Positions 1 to 6,804 of a stretch of DNA of 12,542 nucleotides are shown piece after piece. Position 1 is the first letter of the stretch; the number at the start of each line of letters is the position of its first letter. The position numbers and the translations under genes are program-made. The notes beneath the pieces are model-generated. The model was given only the letters and a program-made list of their open reading frames with translations, ran no database searches and was not told where the DNA came from. Where the stretch lies: assembly GCA_003573635.1 (NCBI GenBank), contig QUTJ01031537.1:1-12542 (forward strand), read 5' to 3'. Origin of the DNA: Goniomonas avonlea (Eukaryota > Cryptophyceae > Goniomonadida > Goniomonadaceae).

Positions 1-95
1 GGGTGGTGGGTGGGAGTGTGAGGGCGTGATGGATGTGATGGGGTGTGATGGGTGTGATGGGTGGGATGGGTGTGGCGTGGGTGCGTGGTGGATGG
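1..95. repeat. G-rich GATGGGTGT-type minisatellite at the window edge
   Basis: The plus strand is almost free of C and A and is built from imperfect repeats of units such as GTGATGGGTGTGATGGG. Bases 1-24 fit a four-tract G-quadruplex pattern: GGG at 1-3, 8-10, 12-14 and 22-24, with loops of 4, 1 and 7 nt. From about 96 to 247 I see no repeat and no gene. That stretch is the 3' flank of the TPR gene. Confidence 0.7.
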
Positions 96-247
96 TTGGT
101 TTGTGCGCGGTCGTGGGGAGTGTAGGCCGGGTGTGGAGTGGTGAGCAACAAGGACGGTTACGATTGCTGCGCCGCGACTGAAGCCCCAGCCCATATACTG
201 ATGCGTTGCCTCGGTGCGTGATGGCGGGTGGCAAAATTCCAGTCTTT

Positions 248-981
248 TTACCTCCGAGGGGCACGCGACAGAGCAGATGCAAGATAAATCTCCAGCCACG
301 TCTGCACGCGTTCGGTGGGTCCCAGCCTAGATGCGGTCCGGTAGGCACGCACAGCCTGCTCAAACCTGCAACAGAGTAAGCGCCAGCAACAGAGAAACCA
401 CAGTCACACGGCGCATTTTTGAGTGGGCATCAGCACCTACCAAAGAGCAATCGCGGCATATAACAGCAACTCAAGTCACAATATTACATCACCTGCCCAT
501 GTAGTCGAGAGTTGTCGCTGCGAGCACGTAGTACACAAAGTTGAATGGCTCCTTGCTTAGGGCAAGAAAATATGCCTCGACGGCATCCTCGGACCTCCCA
601 ACAGCCCTGAAACGAAATCGGTCAACTCGGGGAGCAAGGTACAGCAGATGCCCACTTGAGGTTATTGGCAAGATTGAACAAGATGTTCGCTGGGCATGCC
701 TCCTTATCGAGGAGATAGGCTTTGGTGAGGTGAGTAATGGTACCATGGGGATCACCAGCAAGCTGATACAGTAAACCGACCATCGCCCAATCCGTGGCAT
801 TTCCGGAGTTGTGCGCGATCCTGCTTTTGTACCGCTCGAGCTCGCCGAGAAGGTCGGAGTTTGGTGGCGGGGAGAGCGACACTTCGTGCGGTTTGCGACT
901 GGGAGGCGGAACCTGAAACGCGCTCACCATCGCAACACTGACCAGCACACCAAACACCAGCGCCAAACGATGCTGTGACAT
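248..981 (-). CDS. Secreted or organelle-targeted TPR protein, three exons, 185 aa
   Basis: I join three exons: 981-656, 606-493 and 365-248 (stop TAA at 250-248). The introns are 49 nt (GTGGGC...TTTCAG) and 127 nt (GTGATG...TTGCAG), and the frame is kept across both. The ATG at 981-979 is the first in frame. Residues 1-21 form a signal peptide with a hydrophobic core, and a likely cleavage after Val-Ser-Ala leaves Phe at +1. A Pro/Ser/Lys-rich linker follows. From about residue 45 to the end, helical pairs match tetratricopeptide repeats: W-A-M-V-G-L-L-Y-Q-L-A-G-D, then N-L-A-N-N-L-K-A-V-G-R-S-E-D-A-V-E-A-Y, then L-D-Y-M-G-R-F-E-Q-A-V-R-A-Y. These Gly/Ala/Tyr spacings are typical TPR positions. 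TPRs bind proteins, and the partner is unknown. The Phe at +1 resembles plastid presequences of secondary algae; plain secretion is the alternative. The gene shares a 170-nt divergent upstream region with the PQ-loop gene. Confidence 0.77.
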
Positions 982-1151
982 TGATGTTCAAGATTAGACA
1001 GCCCAGCTCAAAATTTCATGGCTCGACGCCTTCCTTCTCGGAAAAACCAAATCTCGTTTTCGGAGCTTTTTTGGCGATAGCCTGTTTGCTAAGTTCACTT
1101 CTTCGAGAGGTCATCTTGCCCCTTCGAAGAAAAAGAAAAAAAGCGCAAAGG
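982..1151. promoter_or_regulatory. Divergent intergenic region between the TPR and PQ-loop genes
   Basis: These 170 nt separate the two start codons and presumably hold both promoters. No clear TATA box is visible. The plus frame is open upstream to an ATG at 984, so a longer PQ-loop product with one more hydrophobic segment (L-V-F-G-A-F-L-A-I-A-C-L-L) is possible. That would leave only 2 nt between the two starts, so I prefer the ATG at 1152. A short upstream ORF begins at the ATG at 1018. Confidence 0.4.
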
Positions 1152-2018
1152 ATGGTCTTCGACGAAGACGTCGAGGCCTCGTCACTGCTCCGCCCCGGAG
1201 CAAGTGGAGACGAGGCAGATCCAAAGAGAAGACGTTGCATCGCGGGGCTTGCTGTGATTTTTGTTCTGTTTCTTGTGCTTGGGCTGATTTCTTCCTGGTT
1301 TGTTCAGGTTCGTGGCTTGGCGCTCCCCAAATGAAGCCTGTTCTCACGTTGCTCACAGTCACCGCAAAACAACGATTTTCCGGAATGGGCTGCCCACGAT
1401 AAAATTGGCAACAAGATTTACCGAGACTCCGTCCCCAAGAATCATCTTGGGTATGCTCATGGCCCGCAGCCACAGCATGGCGGCGCAAACATCCACGAGG
1501 AGTCAACCCATCGCAAAATCAGCGATGAGGCCAGTAGCCGCCAGGCTGTCATTGACCGCATCAATAACAAATTTTCCAAGACAGCGGCAGCAGCTCCTCC
1601 TCCAAATCATCAGGCTCATGCTGGTTCTGTCAACCCTCGTTTCCTGCCAGAGCACAAACAAAACGAGATCCGGAAGCAGCATCTGGCCCATTTCTCCTGG
1701 ATGGATATTTTTGGGGTTGTTGGCGCCTTGTGCGTGGCAGGGGCATTTGTTCCTCAGCTGGTGTTGTTCTTCCGCAGTCGAGACGCCTCGTCCTTCTCCA
1801 TGCTGTCCCTCCTCATGGCAGCCTCAGGGAGTCTGTGCTTCGGAGTTTTCTACTACTCGACACACTCGTATGGGGTTGCGTTGTTGTGTCTTTTTGTTGC
1901 CGCAAACTGTACTGTGATGGCAATCCTCAAGCTTCGCTTTGACGCGAACAACAAAGAGGATCAGGACCTTCCTCTCATGGGTGGACGGGACCGGTGGTAC
2001 AACCACGATGTGCTGTAA
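1152..2018 (+). CDS. PQ-loop / SemiSWEET-like membrane protein with N-terminal extension, two exons, 271 aa
   Basis: The exons are 1152-1307 and 1359-2018, joined in phase 0 by a 51-nt intron (GTTCGT...CTCACAG). Residues about 30-51 form one transmembrane helix (A-V-I-F-V-L-F-L-V-L-G-L-I) after a basic K-R-R-R patch. A hydrophilic region of some 110 residues follows, rich in His, Gln, Asn and Ala. The C-terminal part is a single PQ-loop unit of three helices: G-A-L-C-V-A-G-A-F-V-P-Q-L, then R-S-R-D-A-S-S-F-S and a second helix, then A-A-N-C-T-V-M-A-I-L-K-L. The Pro-Gln pair and the following R-D-A-S-S-F-S are the family signature. PQ-loop proteins include sugar (SWEET/SemiSWEET) and lysosomal amino-acid (cystinosin) transporters. 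One three-helix unit is the SemiSWEET layout, which works as a dimer. The substrate cannot be told from sequence. The N-terminal helix and long linker are not usual for SemiSWEETs. Confidence 0.8.
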
Positions 2019-2052
2019 GCACCCTTTCTCGTGCCTTGACTGGTGTTGCCAG

Positions 2053-2237
2053 TCACCTTGTACTTCAACAATGATGGACCTTCAGCTCGGATTGACCTCG
2101 CTGACCCATGCATCCTTCGTTTGGACCTGGATGAAATAGGAGGCTCTCAACTCTTGAACTCAGACCCAGCCTCATGCCTTGAGGCCGCGCTTGAGCAAGC
2201 TGGTTACCACGGCAAACCACTGCAGCTGGTACCGTGA
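2053..2237 (+). CDS. Possible alternative terminal exon of the PQ-loop gene (61 codons)
   Basis: This frame reads well as protein (V-T-L-Y-F-N-N-D-G-P-S-A-R-I-D-L, then L-E-A-A-L-E-Q-A-G-Y-H) but has no ATG and an in-frame stop just upstream. It begins after a good acceptor, GTGTTGCCAG, ending at 2052. A phase-1 donor at 1981 (ATG G|GTGGAC) would splice into it in frame and replace the last 13 residues of the short form. The stronger-looking donor GTAAGC at 2015 is in the wrong phase. It could equally be untranslated sequence. I do not recognise the encoded peptide. Confidence 0.3.
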
Positions 2238-2684
2238 AGGAACAGAATATACCTTTACCATTTGCTGTACGCAGCACTCCTGCAGTTTGAAACTCAGAAA
2301 CTCTTGTGTGCTTTGTGTCTTGTCTTGCAGTACTGCCTGAGCTGGCTCAGCGAATTCTTTTTTCCCGATGCTGCTTTGAGCTCGAGAGTTGGTCAAGTGT
2401 TTCGCTGGTCGTGGTGAGTAGTGACACAAACACACACCACTCATAAGTCACGTAGCTACCCGAGTCATCTGAGAGGATAGGCTCCTCAGGCCCAACATCA
2501 ATTAAAATCAATCGGGGGGAATCAATGAGAGCATACTCTCTCTATCCTCCCCTCTCTCCTTCTCTCCGACCACAGCACGTCAGTGCAGCGCCAGTGCTCC
2601 CCTGCCCTGTCCGCTGGCTCTATCTCTCGGAGTCTGATTCTCTCCCCTCGCACCTGTTCCAGTCGGGTAGTAACTTGGACTCTA
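2238..2684. other. Gene-free spacer between the PQ-loop gene and the transposon
   Basis: I see no convincing gene here. Most of the stretch is presumably the 3' flank of the PQ-loop gene. A variant polyadenylation signal ATTAAA lies at 2501-2506. Bases 2530-2575 are a pyrimidine-rich tract. The transposon's TA target base pair is at 2683-2684. Confidence 0.5.
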
Positions 2685-2698
2685 CCGTGCCTGAACCC
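2685..2698 (+). repeat. Left terminal inverted repeat of the transposon
   Basis: CCGTGCCTGAACCC is the exact reverse complement of bases 4839-4852. It is directly preceded by TA. An inner block TTTGGTCCGGT (2718-2728) matches the right end inverted at 4826-4836. Confidence 0.92.
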
Positions 2699-2702
2699 TA
2701 AC

Positions 2703-2725
2703 TTTGGTCCAACCACCTTTGGTCC
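2703..2725 (+). repeat. Left subterminal TTTGGTCC pair
   Basis: TTTGGTCC occurs at 2703-2710 and 2718-2725. The 15-mer AACCACCTTTGGTCC at 2711-2725 is perfectly inverted at 4632-4646. Subterminal repeats near transposon ends are often transposase binding sites; that role is inferred here. Confidence 0.75.
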
Positions 2726-2740
2726 GGTATTCAAACTTTT

Positions 2741-3613
2741 AGGTAAGATCTCATCAGACAGGCACGAAAAGGAGCGCGAAAGCAACTCACCAAGTCAATG
2801 TCCTGGGCAATGGCCAGCTCCAGGAGCGGGATTGAGAGATTTGAAGAGTGTGGGTCCACCAACAGGCACTGTGGACGCTCAGCCCCACAGAAACGCAAAA
2901 AATGGTCCCGGAACCATCTGAGCTTTGTGTCCTTGGTTGAGAACCCCTCATCAGCCACGTCATATGTTGCACCCACAGGCCCGTCCTTGCCCCACGCACC
3001 GTTCACCCGCTGACCCTTGAACAGAAAGTTTGCTGGCATTGAGTCCCCCTGTTGCTCAATGCAAAGCAAAAGGGTCAGATGCTCCCGGTCTCCTCCACGG
3101 CGGCTCCTCCCTTGACCGTCCTTCGCACNGCGCCNCCCGACAACATAACCAGTTGGTTTACCGTCTAGCACCACAGGCTTTTCATCGCAGTTCCAAACCT
3201 TCTTGAAGTTCCTCTCTGCTGTGAGCTTCTCCCACATGTCATAAAACCGGTCCAAACCTGCCNGTGTCTCACTCCAAGCCCGCTGCTGTGAAGTGGCCCG
3301 ATCCTTGATCATCTTCACGGAAGGATTTCGTTTTTTGAACCCTCTCCACCAGGCCTTGCCAGTCACAAACTTATGGTCACGACCATCCGCAATCAGAATC
3401 GAAACCTTGTCCAGAACTTCTTTTTTGCACAACCCAAAGCCACGGTCGAACATGAGAAGGAGGAACGAGACCAGCATGGCCTCCTCCACATCGGTCAGAA
3501 TCCGTTTTTGACCGTTACTCAGGTTCACATGGGAGCCCGCTTGGCTCAAACGAGCACTGGCATTGATCAGTGTTGACTTTGGGACACCGGTCTCTGCAAG
3601 GATGCGACTGTAC
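2741..3613 (-). pseudogene. Transposase N-terminal half (HTH domains, D1 and D2), inverted
   Basis: The main exon is 3607-2791, read on the minus strand. It opens with part of a psq-type HTH (A-E-T-G-V-P-K-S-T-L), then a CENP-B/Tc5-type HTH (D-R-G-F-G-L-C-K-K-E through G-K-A-W-W-R-G-F-K-K-R-N-P). The DDE core begins with W-N-C-D-E-K-P (first Asp) and includes C-L-L-V-D-P-H-S-S-N (second Asp). It stops after D-I-D-L at a canonical donor GTGAGT (2790). A 41-nt intron ending GATGAG would join the codons ATC TTA CCT (I-L-P, 2749-2741), and there the homology ends abruptly. The start codon and the first part of the first HTH are missing. Three N bases give undefined residues. The third catalytic Asp is on the opposite strand downstream, so this half alone cannot be catalytic. 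Confidence 0.88.
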
Positions 3614-4444
3614 GAGGGGTGCATGACGCGTGTGATACAGCCACTGGATGTTTCTACCAATGGTGAGTTGGAGAAGGCGCAATCTTATGCTGTGCAGGAA
3701 TGGTATCGCAAGAGACCTCATGGGAAGATTGACAAGTTTGCAATTGCAAATGTTTTGGTCGAGCCGTTGACCGTTGCCCTATCTGCTCAGGTCACCCGGC
3801 GCGGCTACAGTCAGACTGGCATCTTCCCTTTCAACAGGGGTGCAATTCCTGACTCCAAGTTACTCCAGCCTGGCTCGGGTGCTGATGTTCTGGGTGTCAA
3901 GGATCGCACAGTCCTCGAGAGACTGGACATTGAGGGACTGCCAGCTGTTGAGGGGTCTCTTGAGCGTGAGGAGGGTGAGACTTTGACAAGTGCAATGGCT
4001 CGGTTGGCGGGATATGTTGTGACTCTGAGAGACCAGAGGGAACAGTTGGTGTGTGAGGTGAACCGGAATCGTGCTCTGCAGCTTTTTCCTGCCCCTGTTG
4101 ACNCACCAAATTCCGAGGATGAGCTGATTGATGACTTGGGAAAGCGGAGAATGACCTTCAAAGCACCACATCTCTTGACCGGACCAGAGATGATGGACAA
4201 CCTGAGAAAAAGAAAAGAGGATATGGAGAATGAACAGCGAGAGAAAGAGGAAAGGAAAGGAGAGAGAGAGCAGAAGCGAGCAAGGAAGGAAGAAGAGGAA
4301 GTTGCACTGCGTCATGAATGCGACCACTGCGGTGTAGTGATGAAGAAAAAACACCCCAAGGGAATCAAATGCGACCACACAAAGTGTGGAGTTGATTGCC
4401 CAAAGTCGAGACAGAGTCCCGGAGGGCNGTCAGTCCCGTCATAG
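3614..4444 (+). pseudogene. Transposase C-terminal half (D3, coiled coil, Cys cluster)
   Basis: From 3614 the plus strand reads E-G-C-M-T-R-V-I-Q-P-L-D-V-S, the pogo/Tigger motif that carries the third catalytic Asp. It is followed by G-Y-S-Q-T-G-I-F-P-F-N, the usual end of the DDE_1 fold. The remainder is acidic, then strongly charged (K/E/R-rich, about 4200-4300, likely coiled coil). It ends in a Cys/His cluster, H-E-C-D-H-C-G-V-V, C-D-H-T-K-C and V-D-C, that could bind zinc. There are 276 codons with no internal stop and two N-containing codons. The half begins mid-domain with no start codon of its own. AATAAA lies 2 nt after the stop. It is the missing end of the protein whose front half lies inverted beside it. 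Confidence 0.88.
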
Positions 4445-4446
4445 AG

Positions 4447-4452
4447 AATAAA
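4447..4452 (+). terminator. AATAAA polyadenylation signal of the transposase
   Basis: AATAAA begins two bases after the TAG stop, in the right place and orientation to end the transposase transcript. Pyrimidine-rich sequence follows. Confidence 0.5.
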
Positions 4453-4631
4453 AGTGAGGTGACTCTCTCCAAGGCTCTTTTTCCCTGTTTCTCTCCCTCT
4501 CAGAGGCTCCCTCTTGTTCAATCTTTCTCTCTCTCTTCTCTTTGCTGGCAGCTACTGATTTGTGGCTGCTTTGCACTTCCTAGATCAGGTGTTTCTCTCA
4601 CACTGTGGCACACAGCCCATAAATAAGGACT

Positions 4632-4646
4632 GGACCAAAGGTGGTT
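4632..4646 (-). repeat. Right subterminal inverted repeat
   Basis: GGACCAAAGGTGGTT is the exact reverse complement of 2711-2725. It lies about 206 bp inside the right end, while its partner lies 26 bp inside the left end, so the right end is asymmetric. Apart from this site, the stretch 4453-4825 holds pyrimidine-rich 3' sequence of the element and no gene. Confidence 0.75.
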
Positions 4647-4838
4647 AAGCACTTTTTGCCAGGTGGTGGGTTTTGGGCTCATGTGTATGTGTCTTTTTCT
4701 TTGCTCCCACTTCGAGACATCAAATGTGTGAGAGAAAGTTGTTCATTAGGTTCAACTCTCTCGCTCCAAGCTTTGAACGGTGCGGCTACCGCCAAAGCTT
4801 GTCATGTACGATAATATCCACGCTAACCGGACCAAAAG

Positions 4839-4852
4839 GGGTTCAGGCACGG
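4839..4852 (-). repeat. Right terminal inverted repeat of the transposon
   Basis: GGGTTCAGGCACGG is followed by TA at 4853-4854. The inner matching block ACCGGACCAAA (4826-4836) lies only 2 nt away, against 19 nt at the left end. The ends therefore differ by an indel of about 17 nt. Confidence 0.92.
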
Positions 4853-4854
4853 TA

Positions 4855-4987
4855 CCGGAAAACACTCTACTATGTATTCAATTTTTGTAATCGGTTGAAA
4901 TCCGGCTTGTAACAAGATTGAGGTTTGTGGCACTCGTGCGCCGTTTGTCACCGTTTTATATGGCCCAAGTGCTCGTTCGCACCGCGG
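4855..4987 (+). promoter_or_regulatory. Kinase gene upstream region, cut short by the transposon
   Basis: Only 133 nt lie between the target-site TA of the transposon and the kinase ATG. A TATA-like TTTATA at 4955-4960 sits about 28 nt before the start codon. Any more distal promoter elements are displaced by 2.2 kb. Confidence 0.4.
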
Positions 4988-6005
4988 ATGGAGTATTGGA
5001 CCAAGACGCAGCTGCTTGGAAGGGGAAATTATGGTGAAGTGTGGATGATTGTGAATCCTCTCGATTCCACTCAGGTTGCTGCTGTGAAGGAAGTCCCAAT
5101 TTCTTCAAATCCCAGTGAGCCCCAGCTGCGTAGCCTTGCAGATCTCACAGTTTTGCAGGAGTTAATGCGAAGGTTCAAGACGAAGTCCTTGGCCTCTGCC
5201 ATTGTTCTCACCACAACATTATTCAGGTTTGTAAAGTAAAAAACCAACCTCTCTGACGGTCAGCCAGTTTTACGGGTACAATCAAGGCGAGACCTCCCAT
5301 CGACTGTTTATGGAATACGCGTTCCCGCTTCCCAATATGCAAGGAAACTGCGATGAGCTCAGGCGATGTTTGAAACATGTCTTGAGTGGCCTTGTCTATC
5401 TGCACGAAGAACGCGGGACTATTCACAGGTGGGCACGATGATTTGGACCTCTGGATTCTGAACACGCTACAGAGACGTCAAAGGCAGCAATATTCTCCTT
5501 GGTCTCGACAACCAGTACAAGTTGGCCGACTTTGGAAGCTGTCGAGAGCTATGGAAGCCAGGGGAGGAGATTCTAACTGACAGCATGGAACGGCGAGCGT
5601 CAAGCATCGCCGTTGGGACGCCACAGTTTCTCCCCCCCGAGGTTGCACGACCTCCAACCGAGGGCTATGGCCGGTTCGTTTTGTTTGCGATGTTTTTCTT
5701 TTCGTCGGGTGTAGTGGCCCATCCCCCACTTTCGATCGCATACTCACAATGGGCCCAGGCGTGCGGATATTTACTCTCTTGGTGGCACCATTCTCGAAAT
5801 TGCGACTGGAAAGCTTCCTTTTCAATCAGAAATTGAACGGGGCATTTTGGAGAACAGACAAGAAACTCTGATTTACCAAATCCGGCATGGTCTGCGACCG
5901 GAGATTGATGATGGACTTGATCCCGGGCTTCGGACCCTTGTAGAACTGTGTTTTCGAGATGAGAAGGACCGGCCCACGGCCAAGCAACTTCTCGACATGT
6001 TGTAG
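4988..6005 (+). CDS. Small MEKK/STE11-like Ser/Thr protein kinase, five exons, 267 aa
   Basis: The exons are 4988-5114, 5159-5226, 5268-5428, 5473-5673 and 5759-6005, with introns of 44, 41, 44 and 85 nt, all GT...AG and in phase. The whole protein is one kinase domain: G-loop G-R-G-N-Y-G-E-V (11-18), A-V-K34 for ATP, Glu51 in helix C, H-R-D-V-K-G-S-N (Asp120), D-F-G (138-140), G-T-P-Q-F-L-P-P-E (167-175), G-Y-G-R-R-A-D-I-Y-S-L-G, and D-R-P-T-A near the end. All catalytic residues are present, so it should be active. The G-T-P-x-F-x-x-P-E loop and A-D-I-Y-S-L-G are typical of MAP3K (STE11/MEKK) kinases, which phosphorylate MAP2Ks. Unlike most MAP3Ks it has no regulatory extension. The first donor could instead be GTAGCC at 5130, adding five residues. 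The ATG at 4988 is the first in frame. Confidence 0.95.
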
Positions 6006-6167
6006 CATATCGTCGGTGGTTGATCTTTCTCACATCAACCACCTGTTGACAACTCGACATATCGACTCGCCGTGTTTCGGAAAGGTGTAAGTTTTAGACG
6101 GCCAGCTTGGGATGCTGTTGTCGCTCTGGATGGACAGGGCAGAAAGAACCGCTCAACATAACGAGCT

Positions 6168-6195
6168 ATTGTAAATGTCAGATTGTAAATGTCAG
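6168..6195. repeat. Perfect 14-bp tandem duplication
   Basis: ATTGTAAATGTCAG at 6168-6181 is repeated exactly and without a gap at 6182-6195. Confidence 0.9.
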
Positions 6196-6333
6196 TTGGA
6201 TCTTGCTAGGTCGGGCGACCGCAGTGCAAATATCTGAGACAGTATTCTGTGGCAGCTGTCGCGCCAAGATATCGTGCTCCAAGAATATCATATCCCACAC
6301 TGGCACACGGACACAGGCCGATCCTGATACCAA

Positions 6334-6434
6334 CAGCGTCAAAGTAAGCAGGAGCCATCGGTCTCTGTGATTGCCCCCCCTCCTCATTGCTTCGTCGTGG
6401 GCCGCCTGGCAGCGCCAAAGTAAGCAGGAGCCAT
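6334..6434. repeat. 25-bp direct repeat pair
   Basis: Bases 6334-6358 and 6410-6434 match at 24 of 25 positions (core AAAGTAAGCAGGAGCCAT), with starts 76 bp apart. The intervening sequence is not repeated. Confidence 0.85.
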
Positions 6435-6804
6435 GTGTCTGTCTGTCTGACTGTGCCAACCCTCCCTCTCTCCCTCCTCCCACTCTCTCTCCCTCTCGTC
6501 CTCGTCCCTGCCTCTGCCCCCCACTCTCTGTTGCAGCCCTTTCTGATGTCCACATTCTGCCACATTTTCCAGAAATGAATCTCGGATTCCTGAGTGCCGC
6601 CAATTGAAAATATATTATTATTATGCTATGATCATCATTGTTTTTATGATTACCATTATTATGAGAGAGCTCGAGACTCCTCAAGATACCTCGTTCAGAG
6701 AGCGAGGGGGGTGATTCAACGAATCTGAGAGCTGCCAAGAGAAAGCAAGTGCGAGAGAAAGAAACGTTCAGTCTTATTAGTAACTTGATTTTAAGAGAGT
6801 CGGG

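Larger units (their letters stand above)
2685..4852. mobile_element. pogo/Tigger-like (Tc1/mariner superfamily) DNA transposon with internal inversion
   Basis: The element is 2,168 bp. It is bounded by a perfect 14-bp terminal inverted repeat (CCGTGCCTGAACCC at the left end) and flanked on both sides by TA (2683-2684 and 4853-4854), the target duplication of the Tc1/mariner superfamily. Inside the ends are four copies of TTTGGTCC in opposing orientation. The cargo is a pogo-type transposase with N-terminal HTH domains, a DDD catalytic core and a C-terminal coiled-coil plus Cys cluster. It is present as two halves in opposite orientation. The long frames have no stop or frameshift, so the disruption looks recent. 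All five N bases of the window (3129, 3135, 3263, 4103, 4428) fall inside, as expected for a multi-copy repeat with mixed reads. As it stands it can be mobilised only in trans. Confidence 0.9.
6006..6804. other. Gene-free region between kinase and F-box gene
   Basis: I see no supported gene. It holds the short repeats listed separately, a C/T-rich tract (about 6453-6530) and an AT-rich block of TTA/ATT triplets (6605-6665). It probably serves as the shared 3' region of two convergent genes (kinase plus, F-box minus). Confidence 0.5.

Noticed and set aside
2743-2749. Consensus-like splice donor AGGTAAGAT on the plus strand just inside the left TIR
   Set aside because: At first it looked like the donor of a 5' exon. 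It is better explained as the reverse complement of the I-L-P codons of the inverted transposase exon.
2522-2921. Open frames on both strands around the left transposon end
   Set aside because: They run across the TIR and the inversion junction, and no domain is visible. They are by-products.
3860-4378. Minus-strand open frame of 172 codons opposite the transposase C-half
   Set aside because: Phe/Leu/Ser-rich reading produced by the charged coiled-coil codons on the other strand; no motif.
6178-6738. Minus-strand open frame of 186 codons
   Set aside because: It consists largely of low-complexity Arg/Gly/Glu sequence from a C/T-rich tract and of the duplicated 25-mer.
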